Origin: Lentisphaerae bacterium RIFOXYC12_FULL_60_16
GTDB lineage: Bacteria; Verrucomicrobiota; Kiritimatiellia; UBA8416; YA12-FULL-60-10
Reading direction: 5' to 3'
Assembly: GCA_001803315.1 (NCBI GenBank)
Contig: MHBQ01000047.1
Span: forward strand, 862 to 33,742
DNA: 32,881 nt
Shown here: positions 15,871 to 23,974 of the stretch, piece after piece
Position numbering within the stretch: position 1 is the stretch's first letter
Layout of the letters: each line of letters begins with the position of its first letter
Made by a program: the position numbers and the translations under genes
Notes under the pieces: generated by a model
Database searches by the model: none
What the model saw: only the letters and a program-made list of their open reading frames with translations
Told to the model about the DNA's origin: nothing

Positions 15871-18831
15871 ATGCAGAAGCAGACTGACAACAAAATTACC
15901 GTGCGGGCCTTCGCCCTGGGGTTGGTTATTGCCGCTGTGTTTGCGATGATGACCATGTATTTCGGGCATCGCCGCGGTATCCTGGTTACGTCCACCCAGA
16001 TCCCGGTTCTTCCCTACATTCTCCTGATGGTCATGGTGCTCCTGATTAATCCGTTGTGCCGGCTGATCCGGGTGGTAAGGCGTTTCTCGGCGGCGGAGAT
16101 CCTGGTGGTGTTTTGCATGGGGTTGGTATCCTCGGGTGTATCAACCTTTGGATTGTCATCCCAGCTGGTTCCATTGATGAGCGGCCTGTTTAATGAAGCA
16201 TGGAATAATGATCAGAGCCGGTGGAACCAGTACGTGGCGCCGCATCTTGATGAGGCATTCTTTGTGGCTGAACCCGGCATACAAGCGGTGTCAAAACAGT
16301 ATTTGGACGTGGTGAACACGGTGGGTGCAGAACGGCGTGTGTATGATTCAGCCTTGCGTGTCGTCAAGGCACGGGAATTGATCCATAAAGCACAAGCCGA
16401 GATCGGGAATGCCCAATCCCTGCGTGGTTCGGAATCAACGAAGGCGATGGCATTGAATCGCGCCCGTTCCGCCTTGTTGCTGGCTGAAAATAGTCTGGTT
16501 CAGGCGGAAAGGCACTGGAAGACGGTTTGCGCCGATGGTCAGGACCCTGATCCGGTGGTTCGGGATTACCCGGAACGACTTGTCGGGGGGGATGCCGCGG
16601 TTCAAAGGGTCCGGGATGAACTGGCAGCCCTGGAACGTGAAGCCTTCGAACGGGTTCGTTTGTTCCGTCGAGGTCTTCCGGTGGATGCACGAGCCTACCC
16701 CGGGATGGTGCCGATCATGGGGGAGGGGAATGGCACCTATGTGGCGCGGGTCCGTCGCATGTTCCACGGCCGACGGTCACTGGATGCCTTGAACGATGCC
16801 CGATCCGTATTATTGGCTGGAACCGCCATGGATCAGATTGCCGGGCAGGTCTCCAGCAGTCTCAAGGTTGCGGGAGAACGTCTTACTCCGATCTTGGAAT
16901 TGGAGACCATCCGTCAATCGTGTTCCGAGATCGAAAACAAGGTGGCGGTTTTTCGGGAATCCCGGGTGGCCGTGGAGACCCGTTTGGCGGAACTGCATCA
17001 AAGCAGTCGTGACATGTCGGGAGCAGAAGCTCGTGCCATTGAATCGAAGATTGCGACAGCCAAACGGGAACAGCGGTCCTTGGCGCGAACCCAGGAGTCG
17101 CTGGAGTCTGATCTTGCCGGTTGGAGCCAGCGGTTGCTGGCCGCCGAGGTTGTCCAGGCTACCGTGACCGCCATTGAGGAACTGGATCGGGAATTGAGTA
17201 CACAATCGCCGGAAGCGGTGCTGGCCAGGCTGGATGCGATTCGTGCCGATTATGCGAAGTTCGATGCTTCGATAAGGCGTTTCTGGCTGGGTGACGTGCC
17301 CTGGCAGCATTGGGTGAACCCCTTGGTTCGTTGGGGACTGCTCATCGGATTGACGTACCTCGTTCTCATGGCCTTCAACATGCTGATTTTCCGCCAATGG
17401 GCCTACCATGAGAAGTTGATCTATCCGTTGGCTGAACTGCCTGAACATCTTGCCGGTGCGGTGGACTCGGAAGACGGTATTCCCGTTGTGTTCAAAAGCG
17501 GTTTGTTCTGGTCTGGTTTTGCCATTGCCGCCGCTTTTCTCGGATGGAATATGTTGTGTTATTCGGATGTAGTTACAGGGATTAAACCTCTGGATTTCAA
17601 ACATTTCTGGAAGCCGTTCGTCGAAAAGAGTGCATTAGCGGGGCTGGTTCCGACGACACGTTCGGAAATATTTTTCACCATGGTCGGGCTTTCGTTCCTG
17701 ATCCCGAAGAAAATATCCTTCTCACTCTGGTTCTTCTCCGCGTTGTACATGGTCCAGTTGCTGGTTTTGGTGTGGCTGGGATACGGGGTCAATGAATCTT
17801 CCTTTGAGACGGAATGGTGGACTATTTTAAACTTCCGGACTGCCCAGGGTGGTGGCGCCCTCCTGGTTTTCTCAGCGGTTGTTCTGTGGAAATGCCGGCA
17901 TTACATAGCCTGTTGTGTTGCACCGGACGCCATACGTTCACTGGACCGGTCCGAACAAGTGGAACTTCGCCTTGCATCGTGCGTGTTCCTGCTCGGGTCG
18001 GCCGGCATCGTGTTGTTGTTGTGGCGCGGCATGGGGGCGAATCTCGGTTATACGATTTTCTTCTGGTTCTTTGTGCTTTTGATAACGGTGGGGCTGGTCC
18101 GTGCCGTTACGGAAGGTGGATTGCTGGGCTTCCAGGCATGGTCGGGGCCGTTCCATTTCATCCGGGCGGTATTCGGAATGGATCGAACGTGGACTTCGCC
18201 AAGTTTGTTTGCCCCCTTGATGGTTTATTATGGTGTCTTGTTCCTGGATATCAAGGCGTTCATTGCGCCCGCCATGGCCAATGCACTCAAAATCCGGAGT
18301 GATCTGAGGATTAAACGGTTTCAGTTCCATGGCGCAATCCTGCTGGCGGTGGCACTGGCAGCCGTTATCGGCGTGCTCGGTGAGATCATGATGGGATATG
18401 CCGGCGGTGCGGACGAAATGAATTCATGGTTCTATTCTTCCTTCCCTAACGTCGCGGGGTTCGGTCAGATCAAGACGCTGATTCAGTCACCTCCGGCGGC
18501 CTCTCCGGCCCAGACCGGGTGGATTGTGGCCGGGGCGCTGGGTATGGCGGCCTTGTTGTATTTCCGTCAATTTGCCTTCTGGTTGCCCCATCCGATCGGC
18601 ATGATCATGCTGGTAAACCCCATCATGATTGCCTACTGGTTTTCCATCCTTTTGGGTTGGATGGCGAAGTCGCTGGTCACCAAGTACGGAAATAAGGACG
18701 TTTACGCCAGGGTACGCTGCCTGTTCCTGGGATTGATTGCCGGTGAACTGGTGATCGTCGCCCTGGCGATGTTGGTTTCCTATCTCCTGGATGTCAGTAT
18801 TCCCATCGATTTGAACCGGAATGCGGCGTAA
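15871..18831 (+). CDS. DUF6785/DUF6784-like membrane protein with a large coiled-coil insertion
   Basis: A 986-aa protein. Three N-terminal helices (~8-95) and a block of C-terminal helices from ~488 on resemble DUF6785/DUF6784 family proteins: the W..W..PL..WG approach to the membrane (WQHWVNPLVRWG), then FRQWAYHEKLIYPLAELPEH and later RAVTEGGLLGFQAW. Between the two membrane blocks (~150-470) lies a long helical, charged segment with heptad-like runs (for example SCSEIENKVAVFRESRVAVE and ATAKREQRSLARTQESLESD). That region should sit outside the cytoplasm if three helices precede it. An extended coiled coil there could span part of the periplasm. The family is uncharacterised and common in PVC bacteria. 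The following FtsX gene overlaps its end by 11 nt if ATG 18821 is used. Confidence 0.65.
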   Translation: MQKQTDNKITVRAFALGLVIAAVFAMMTMYFGHRRGILVTSTQIPVLPYILLMVMVLLINPLCRLIRVVRRFSAAEILVVFCMGLVSSGVSTFGLSSQLVPLMSGLFNEAWNNDQSRWNQYVAPHLDEAFFVAEPGIQAVSKQYLDVVNTVGAERRVYDSALRVVKARELIHKAQAEIGNAQSLRGSESTKAMALNRARSALLLAENSLVQAERHWKTVCADGQDPDPVVRDYPERLVGGDAAVQRVRDELAALEREAFERVRLFRRGLPVDARAYPGMVPIMGEGNGTYVARVRRMFHGRRSLDALNDARSVLLAGTAMDQIAGQVSSSLKVAGERLTPILELETIRQSCSEIENKVAVFRESRVAVETRLAELHQSSRDMSGAEARAIESKIATAKREQRSLARTQESLESDLAGWSQRLLAAEVVQATVTAIEELDRELSTQSPEAVLARLDAIRADYAKFDASIRRFWLGDVPWQHWVNPLVRWGLLIGLTYLVLMAFNMLIFRQWAYHEKLIYPLAELPEHLAGAVDSEDGIPVVFKSGLFWSGFAIAAAFLGWNMLCYSDVVTGIKPLDFKHFWKPFVEKSALAGLVPTTRSEIFFTMVGLSFLIPKKISFSLWFFSALYMVQLLVLVWLGYGVNESSFETEWWTILNFRTAQGGGALLVFSAVVLWKCRHYIACCVAPDAIRSLDRSEQVELRLASCVFLLGSAGIVLLLWRGMGANLGYTIFFWFFVLLITVGLVRAVTEGGLLGFQAWSGPFHFIRAVFGMDRTWTSPSLFAPLMVYYGVLFLDIKAFIAPAMANALKIRSDLRIKRFQFHGAILLAVALAAVIGVLGEIMMGYAGGADEMNSWFYSSFPNVAGFGQIKTLIQSPPAASPAQTGWIVAGALGMAALLYFRQFAFWLPHPIGMIMLVNPIMIAYWFSILLGWMAKSLVTKYGNKDVYARVRCLFLGLIAGELVIVALAMLVSYLLDVSIPIDLNRNAA

Positions 18832-19528
18832 TCTCATGACAAACACAGCCTATAACACGGAACGGCGTATGGATGAACTTGATCGGATCCCCGATCAGAC
18901 GGTCATCCCCTGGTCGGTTGCATTTTCGGTAAGTTGGGGAAGTCTGCGAAGGCGTTTTTTCCGGTCCCTGATTACGATGGCCGGCGTGATCCTGGCCATC
19001 GCGTTTCTTACCTACATGCTGGTCACGGATGATGTTACCAACGCCTTGATCCTGGTGAATCAGGATCAACTCAACATCCTGCTGCAGAAGGCGGATGTGG
19101 ACATCATCGCGGCAACCGGAACGGACAAGCGGATGATGCTTTTGATCGGCCTCTCCCTGTTTACCTGTCTGGTTGGTATCATAAACTCCATGTTGATGTC
19201 GGTCACGGAACGTATCCGTGAAATTGGCACCATGAAATGCCTGGGAGCGCTCAGCACGTTTATTCTGAAGATTTACTTCATCGAGTCTGCCCTGCAGGGG
19301 GTGATCGGGACCCTGATCGGATTGCTGGTGGGGTTCGTGGTTGGTTTTGGAATATCGGTGCATTCGTTCCACGGGTATGTCTGGCAGTACCTGCCGGTGG
19401 TTGAAATTCTTAAATCGTTGGGAATCTCCGCCGTGATTGGAGCATTGATTTCCGTGGTTGCCGCCATTGCGCCGGCACAATGGGCGTCGGCCAAGGAACC
19501 GGTCGATGCGATGAGGGTGGAACAATGA
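18821..19528 (+). CDS. Minimal FtsX-type ABC permease
   Basis: A 235-aa permease with four membrane helices: SLITMAGVILAIAFLTYMLV (~46-65), MLLIGLSLFTCLVGIINSML (~106-125), ESALQGVIGTLIGLLVGFVV (~155-174) and a last one near 200-222. The signature SVTERIREIGTMKCLGALS after helix 2 and the ending PVDAMRVEQ are typical of FtsX/LolC/MacB permeases. Unlike normal members it has only ~40 residues between helices 1 and 2, so the periplasmic domain is essentially missing. It may form a heterodimer with the giant permease, which would supply the ectodomain. ATG 18821 overlaps the previous gene; ATG 18836 is the alternative and neither has a strong ribosome site. The stop overlaps the ATPase start (ATGA). 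Confidence 0.85.
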   Translation: MRRNLMTNTAYNTERRMDELDRIPDQTVIPWSVAFSVSWGSLRRRFFRSLITMAGVILAIAFLTYMLVTDDVTNALILVNQDQLNILLQKADVDIIAATGTDKRMMLLIGLSLFTCLVGIINSMLMSVTERIREIGTMKCLGALSTFILKIYFIESALQGVIGTLIGLLVGFVVGFGISVHSFHGYVWQYLPVVEILKSLGISAVIGALISVVAAIAPAQWASAKEPVDAMRVEQ

Positions 19529-20265
19529 CATCCGAACCCATCATTCGTACGGTCAATATCTCGAAGATTTACAAGATCGGGGAGGAGGAACTCTATGCCC
19601 TCCGGGATGTCTCCCTCGAAATCCGCCGAAATGAGTACGTCTCCATCATGGGGCCATCCGGTTCCGGCAAATCAACCTTTTTTAACATGGTGGGCGCCTT
19701 GGACAAGCCGTCGAAAGGTGATGTCTTCATGGCGGGTTACCGGTTGACCGATTTGAGCCCCAGCCAGTTGGCGTGGGTGCGCTGTCATAATATCGGTTAC
19801 GTGTTCCAGAGTTTTAACCTCATTCCCACGATGACCGCGTTGGAAAATGTGGCCATTGCCCGTATTTTCTCGGGTCGGACTCCTTCCGAGGCCCGTAAGG
19901 ACGCTGCGGAGGCGCTCGGGCAGGTCGGGCTCAGTGACCGGTTGGAACATGTTCCGGGCGCCTTGTCGGGTGGTCAGCAGCAACGGGTGGCGATTGCCCG
20001 TGCCATTGTCAATAAACCGTCCATCATTCTGGCCGATGAACCAACCGGCAACCTCGATCTTCATACCGGCGAAGAAATCATCAAGCTCCTGTCCGATATG
20101 AAGACCAATTTCGGCATTACGATTATAACGGCCACCCACGACACCAAGATGTTGTCGGCGTCCGACACGGTGGTTTGGATCAAGGATGGGCGCGTTGATC
20201 GTGTCGCCGCCCGTTCCGACGTGAAAATAGAAGTGGGCAGCATCGACGGCAGCACGCTGGCCTGA
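19525..20265 (+). CDS. ABC transporter ATPase, LolD/MacB type (first copy)
   Basis: A 246-aa nucleotide-binding subunit. Walker A GPSGSGKST is at residues 43-51. The Q-loop region FQSFNLIPTMTALENV, signature LSGGQQQRVAIARA, Walker B ILADEPTGNLD and switch His in TATHD are all intact. These are the hallmarks of the LolD/MacB/FtsE group, which drives FtsX-type permeases that extract or move lipids, lipoproteins or peptides at the inner membrane. ATG 19525 overlaps the FtsX stop by 4 nt, so the two are coupled. The protein ends with VKIEVGSIDGSTLA, a tail that the second ATPase also has. Confidence 0.93.
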   Translation: MTSEPIIRTVNISKIYKIGEEELYALRDVSLEIRRNEYVSIMGPSGSGKSTFFNMVGALDKPSKGDVFMAGYRLTDLSPSQLAWVRCHNIGYVFQSFNLIPTMTALENVAIARIFSGRTPSEARKDAAEALGQVGLSDRLEHVPGALSGGQQQRVAIARAIVNKPSIILADEPTGNLDLHTGEEIIKLLSDMKTNFGITIITATHDTKMLSASDTVVWIKDGRVDRVAARSDVKIEVGSIDGSTLA

Positions 20266-20275
20266 TCGCGATACC

Positions 20276-21214
20276 ATGTCAGAAACGGCACCCAATCAGG
20301 ATGGACCGTTCCATCGCTTCGCCTGGAACGGTTTTGGGTTCGATGTTCCCTCGGAATGGAACCTGGCTTCCTATCATTTCGGAACCAGCGAATCCAATAT
20401 CGAATTGCAGGATGATTTTTCGGTCCGGCTTCAATTTGAGTGGATCCATCCACGCCGCCCGCTTCGTGCCATTCCCCTCATGGAGCGGTATCAGCAGGCC
20501 TGTGCAAAGACCGGGGAACACGCCAGTGATGCGGAATCCCTGACCTTGGAGGTTCCGGATTGGCACGCGGGGCGATTTGTCCTGGGCGACAAGAATCAGT
20601 TTGTCATCGCGGTCTATCTGTCGCCCGATGGAATGTTTTTCGGGATCCTTCGCCTGTTCTTCGATAAACCGGGACGCCTGGCGCCGCGTCGGATCCTGGA
20701 CCGGATCACGCGCTCGTTTTGTCTGGTCGAAGGGGCGACCATACCCTGGTCGGTCTATGACATGGATGTTGTGGTCGGGCACGAGTTCCGCCTGGTGGCG
20801 ACCACCCTCCAGGCCGGATGCAAATTGATGCAGTTCCAGTGGCGGCTCAGGCGCCTGATGATTTGGAACGTCTCGATGGCTGACTGGATCCTGCGCGACA
20901 AGACGCCAGCCGGTTGGGCGGTTGGATTTCTGGGATCCATCCGTTCCCTGGAAGGGTGCGGGTTTGAGGCGGATGGGGAAATGAACATTCGGTGTAAACG
21001 CCGCGGCTGGCGGTTCCCGCTTGGACATTATGAGGATATCGGTCGGGCCTGTTACCGATACCGCGCCTGGGTTCGACGTCTGCCCGATCAGAACGCTTTG
21101 CAGTTGCTCGTGTACCATTACCGGTTTGAGTCGGATTTGATGCGGTTGGAAGGTCCGCTTCGTGACTGGATACAGGCGGGACGAAGGGATTCAAACACCC
21201 CGTTAAACCATTAA
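20276..21214 (+). CDS. Unrecognised 312-aa protein between the two ATPases
   Basis: I do not recognise this family. It has no signal peptide or membrane helix and is rich in Trp and Arg, so it is probably cytosolic. Residues ~12-150 read as one alpha/beta domain beginning FAWNGFGFDVPSEWNLASYH, reminiscent of small domains that open with a PxxW motif. Residues ~155-300 (YDMDVVVGHEFRLVATTLQA onward) look like a second, similar-sized domain with a conserved-looking RRLMIWNVSMADWIL stretch. It begins 10 nt after the first ATPase stop and is followed by 62 nt before the second. The location suggests an accessory or regulatory subunit of the transporter. Confidence 0.6.
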   Translation: MSETAPNQDGPFHRFAWNGFGFDVPSEWNLASYHFGTSESNIELQDDFSVRLQFEWIHPRRPLRAIPLMERYQQACAKTGEHASDAESLTLEVPDWHAGRFVLGDKNQFVIAVYLSPDGMFFGILRLFFDKPGRLAPRRILDRITRSFCLVEGATIPWSVYDMDVVVGHEFRLVATTLQAGCKLMQFQWRLRRLMIWNVSMADWILRDKTPAGWAVGFLGSIRSLEGCGFEADGEMNIRCKRRGWRFPLGHYEDIGRACYRYRAWVRRLPDQNALQLLVYHYRFESDLMRLEGPLRDWIQAGRRDSNTPLNH

Positions 21215-21241
21215 AAAGGCTTTATTAACGCACGGTATGCT

Positions 21242-21257
21242 GGTAGGGTGCCCTACC
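21242..21257. promoter_or_regulatory. Short palindrome upstream of the second ATPase
   Basis: GGTAGGG-TG-CCCTACC is a 7-bp inverted repeat with a 2-nt centre, 19 nt before the second ATPase start, in the only sizeable gap in this part of the operon. It could be an operator or a small hairpin next to the ribosome site (GAGGAGCAGGTGG). No convincing promoter boxes are seen. Confidence 0.3.
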
Positions 21258-21276
21258 TATATGAGGAGCAGGTGGC

Positions 21277-22038
21277 ATGGCGACGGAAGCAGTAAAACAA
21301 GCGGTGCGTGATATCGTCATCCGGGCGATCGGGGTCAAGCGGTACTACGGCCAGGGGGATACGGTCACCAAGGCGCTTGACGGGGTTACGCTGGATGTTT
21401 ATCGGGGCGAATACATGTCCATCATGGGCCCATCCGGATCCGGGAAGTCCACCTTGTTCAACATGATGGGGGGGATTGACGCCCCCACGGAAGGCATGGT
21501 CTTTATTGATGAGATCGATGTTGCCCAGTTGGACTCCTATGAGCTGGCCTGGATGCGCTGTCACAAGATCGGTTATATCTTCCAGAGTTACAACATCCTC
21601 CCAGTTCTGACGGCGATGGAAAATGTCATGTTGCCCATGGTGTTCGCCGGATTGACTCCGGATGATGCCCGTGACAAGGCTGCCGGGATCCTGACAAAAG
21701 TCGGGTTGGGGAACCGGATTTTCCACCGACCCTACGAAATGTCCGGTGGTCAGCAACAGCGTGTGGCCGTTGCCCGGGCGCTGGCAAATGATCCCGCCAT
21801 CATCCTGGCCGATGAACCCACGGCCAACCTCGATGTTGATACCGGCCGGGAAATGATCGAATTGCTCGTGGAATTGAAACGGACCGACGGCATCACCGTT
21901 ATTTCCGCCACGCATGACATGAAAATGCTCGATGTTTCCGACCGTATCCTATGGATACGCGATGGCCGTATCGACCGCCTCGAAGAACGTAAGAACCTGA
22001 ACATCCGGGTCGGCGGTATCGACGGCCGTAAACTCTGA
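21277..22038 (+). CDS. ABC transporter ATPase, LolD/MacB type (second copy)
   Basis: A 253-aa nucleotide-binding subunit, paralogous to the ATPase encoded at 19525. Walker A GPSGSGKST (~51-59), FQSYNILPVLTAMENV, signature MSGGQQQRVAVARA, Walker B ILADEPTANLD and switch SATHD are intact. A strong ribosome site (GGAGCAGGTGG) precedes the ATG. The C-terminus LNIRVGGIDGRKL matches the tail of the first copy (VKIEVGSIDG), which suggests gene duplication and a shared role for the tail. With two FtsX-type permeases in the operon, the ATPases may form a heterodimer or serve separate complexes. Confidence 0.92.
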   Translation: MATEAVKQAVRDIVIRAIGVKRYYGQGDTVTKALDGVTLDVYRGEYMSIMGPSGSGKSTLFNMMGGIDAPTEGMVFIDEIDVAQLDSYELAWMRCHKIGYIFQSYNILPVLTAMENVMLPMVFAGLTPDDARDKAAGILTKVGLGNRIFHRPYEMSGGQQQRVAVARALANDPAIILADEPTANLDVDTGREMIELLVELKRTDGITVISATHDMKMLDVSDRILWIRDGRIDRLEERKNLNIRVGGIDGRKL

Positions 22039-22067
22039 CCCTGGTCGGTCAACCGTGGAATCGTTTC

Positions 22068-22436
22068 ATGTTCGAGTTCATGCAGAAGCGCAAGTCTTCC
22101 GGTCTGGATCGCCGGACCTCCCTGATGGCCATCCCTGTCGTTAATGCCTCGGTTGTCAGCGTGCCCAAAAAACAGGGTCTCGAAATAACCCTGGATGTCC
22201 GGCGTGGTGATGGTTTCCTGGCCCGTTTTCAGCCGCCGGTGATGCAACGGCGCGTGGAACTTGACGAGATCGGGGCGGCAGTATACGGCATGATAGACGG
22301 TGAACGCAGTGCCTTGGATATTGTGAATTGGTTTGTCGGGCAGTACAAGGTGAACCGGCGTGAAGCGGAGTTAAGTTGTGTTGAATTTCTTAAATCCCTG
22401 GCCCAACGCGGTGTTATTTCCATAGCGGTGCGGTAG
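22068..22436 (+). CDS. PqqD-like protein (RRE-type fold)
   Basis: A 122-aa protein. Residues ~58-122 (RVELDEIGAAVYGMIDGERS ALDIV, later EAELSCVEFLKSLAQRGVIS) match the PqqD winged-helix pattern: L.D..G..V...DG..t..eI followed by a helix ending in L...G.I. PqqD and related RiPP recognition elements bind leader peptides, yet many stand-alone PqqD-like proteins have no known peptide partner. The N-terminal ~55 residues are a less typical extension. No radical SAM enzyme or precursor gene is adjacent. It lies 29 nt after the second ATPase and 9 nt before the deaminase gene. Confidence 0.7.
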   Translation: MFEFMQKRKSSGLDRRTSLMAIPVVNASVVSVPKKQGLEITLDVRRGDGFLARFQPPVMQRRVELDEIGAAVYGMIDGERSALDIVNWFVGQYKVNRREAELSCVEFLKSLAQRGVISIAVR

Positions 22437-22445
22437 GAGGCTTCG

Positions 22446-22937
22446 ATGGTACGACGAAAGAAGGTCCCGGTGGCAGACCCCCGGCCTGATTGGGACACCT
22501 ATTTCATGGATGTTGCCAATGTGGTTGCCACGCGTGGCAATTGCAGCCGGCGCAAGGTTGCAGCCATCATCGTCCGGGATCGTCGGATCGTTTCAACGGG
22601 ATATAACGGCACTCCACGCGGGGTCCGGAATTGTTTTGAGGGTGGATGTCCGCGTTGTGCCGGATCCGCGGAATCAGGCCGTTCGCTGGACGAATGCATT
22701 TGTTCACACGCCGAAGAGAATGCCATCACCACGGCTGCGTATCACGGGGTGTCGGTGGCCGGCGCCATGTTGTATACCACCCTGAGCCCGTGTCTGACCT
22801 GCGCCAAGATGATCATCAATGCCGGTATCCGTGAAGTGGTGTACGATCTCCCGTACCGTTTTACACCTCAAACACGGGCTTTGCTCAGGGAAGCGGGCGT
22901 AAAAATACGCAAATTCGTGCGTAAGAACGCTGTCTGA
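22446..22937 (+). CDS. comEB: Deoxycytidylate (dCMP) deaminase family protein
   Basis: A 163-aa zinc deaminase that converts dCMP to dUMP for thymidylate synthesis. The zinc site is complete: HAEENA (His88, Glu90) and PCLTC (Cys116, Cys119). The GYNGTPRG loop and the extra CxxGGCPRC-type insert before HAE are characteristic of dCMP deaminases. It has the best ribosome site in this part of the operon (GGAGG, 5 nt spacing) and may be independently translated at a high level. Length is normal for the family. It is the last gene before a convergent 33-nt junction with the sugar operon; its link to the transporter genes may be only positional. Confidence 0.88.
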   Translation: MVRRKKVPVADPRPDWDTYFMDVANVVATRGNCSRRKVAAIIVRDRRIVSTGYNGTPRGVRNCFEGGCPRCAGSAESGRSLDECICSHAEENAITTAAYHGVSVAGAMLYTTLSPCLTCAKMIINAGIREVVYDLPYRFTPQTRALLREAGVKIRKFVRKNAV

Positions 22938-22970
22938 ACCCTTCGATCATGTTCCGTTGCGCCTGGGATG

Positions 22971-23951
22971 CTACCGGACGGTCAGGCTGGTCCGGGCGTT
23001 GGACACCAGTTCAGGCGTCCATTTTACACCGATGGCATCCAGTGCGACCAGGGCAGCTCCCACCACGGGCTCGAACAGGGGTTTGACCATTTTCGCCTTG
23101 GGATGGATGCGCTTGAGTTCGCGTTGGATCATCTTGAAGTAACGCCAATCCGTGTCCTTGACCAATCCACCCGTGGGGGATGCGACGAGGTAGGGGGTCT
23201 TGCCCATGCCCAGATTGTCGGCGCAGGTGGCCAGGAAGTGTGCCACCTGTCTGGCGCAATCAAGCAGGATCTGCCGTGATACGCGGTCGCCTTCCGTGGC
23301 GGATTCGGTGACCAGGCGGTTTAAGCTGGCAAAATCCTTCCGCAGGTTCGGACTGGTATACAAGGGGGTACAGACGTCACGCATGTCTTTCTTGCCGAAC
23401 ATTTTCAGGAGTTTATCCACCAGAATGGTCTTGTCACCACGTCCATCCCATGCCCAGAAGGCGGCGTTTACCCCACGGCGTGCAATGTCATAGGCGGAGC
23501 CTTCGTCACCGATGGGGCCCCAACAACTGGTCATGCTGACCTGTCCCCTGGCGTTGCGCCCCCATCCAACGGATCCGGTGCCGCAGATCAAGGACAACCC
23601 GACCTTGCTGACCAGGCCTCCCACCATGGAACATTCGCCTTCCTTCAGGTGAAGGATACGACGGGCACCGGTCAGGCGCCGGATGACGGCGGCCACCGGG
23701 TCGGGCTTTGGTTCGGTTCCGACGGCGGCAATTTCCACCTTCAATTTCCGGATACCGGCCATTTTCCGTGCATCCTCAATGGCCTTGGTATACGAGGCGT
23801 TCGCAATGTCGATCGGGATGAAGTTGGTGTTGCCGGATCCGCCGGTGCCGCGACCCAGGATACGGCCGGATGCTTCCATGATGACGGCAGCGGTCTTGGT
23901 GCCGCCCACGTCGAAACCGATCACAAGGCGTTGTGCATTTGTTTTTGGCAT
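22971..23951 (-). CDS. N-acetylglucosamine-kinase-like ATPase (BadF/BadG/NAGK family)
   Basis: A 326-aa sugar kinase of the actin-like ATPase fold. The phosphate-1 motif is VIGFDVGGTKTAAVI (~9-23), an adenosine/connect region is LICGTGSVGWGRNARG (~123-138), and GPIGDEGSAYDIARRG (~145-160) is the NAGK-type signature. Members phosphorylate GlcNAc at O6, which would feed the NagA-like enzyme of the same operon. AGGAG precedes the ATG by 10 nt. It is the last gene of the minus-strand operon, 23 nt after the alpha/alpha-barrel gene. Glucosamine as substrate is an alternative. Confidence 0.85.
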   Translation of the reverse strand: MPKTNAQRLVIGFDVGGTKTAAVIMEASGRILGRGTGGSGNTNFIPIDIANASYTKAIEDARKMAGIRKLKVEIAAVGTEPKPDPVAAVIRRLTGARRILHLKEGECSMVGGLVSKVGLSLICGTGSVGWGRNARGQVSMTSCWGPIGDEGSAYDIARRGVNAAFWAWDGRGDKTILVDKLLKMFGKKDMRDVCTPLYTSPNLRKDFASLNRLVTESATEGDRVSRQILLDCARQVAHFLATCADNLGMGKTPYLVASPTGGLVKDTDWRYFKMIQRELKRIHPKAKMVKPLFEPVVGAALVALDAIGVKWTPELVSNARTSLTVR

Positions 23952-23974
23952 GGTTGTATAACTCCTGTGCGGGA

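Noticed and set aside
22897-22910. GCGTA-AAAA-TACGC hairpin as a terminator for the large operon
   Set aside because: It lies inside the dCMP deaminase coding sequence, has only 5 bp and no T-run.
22975-22996. CCGGAC/GTCCGG hairpin at the convergent junction
   Set aside because: It falls within the last codons of the kinase gene, lacks a T-tract and is not well placed for either operon.
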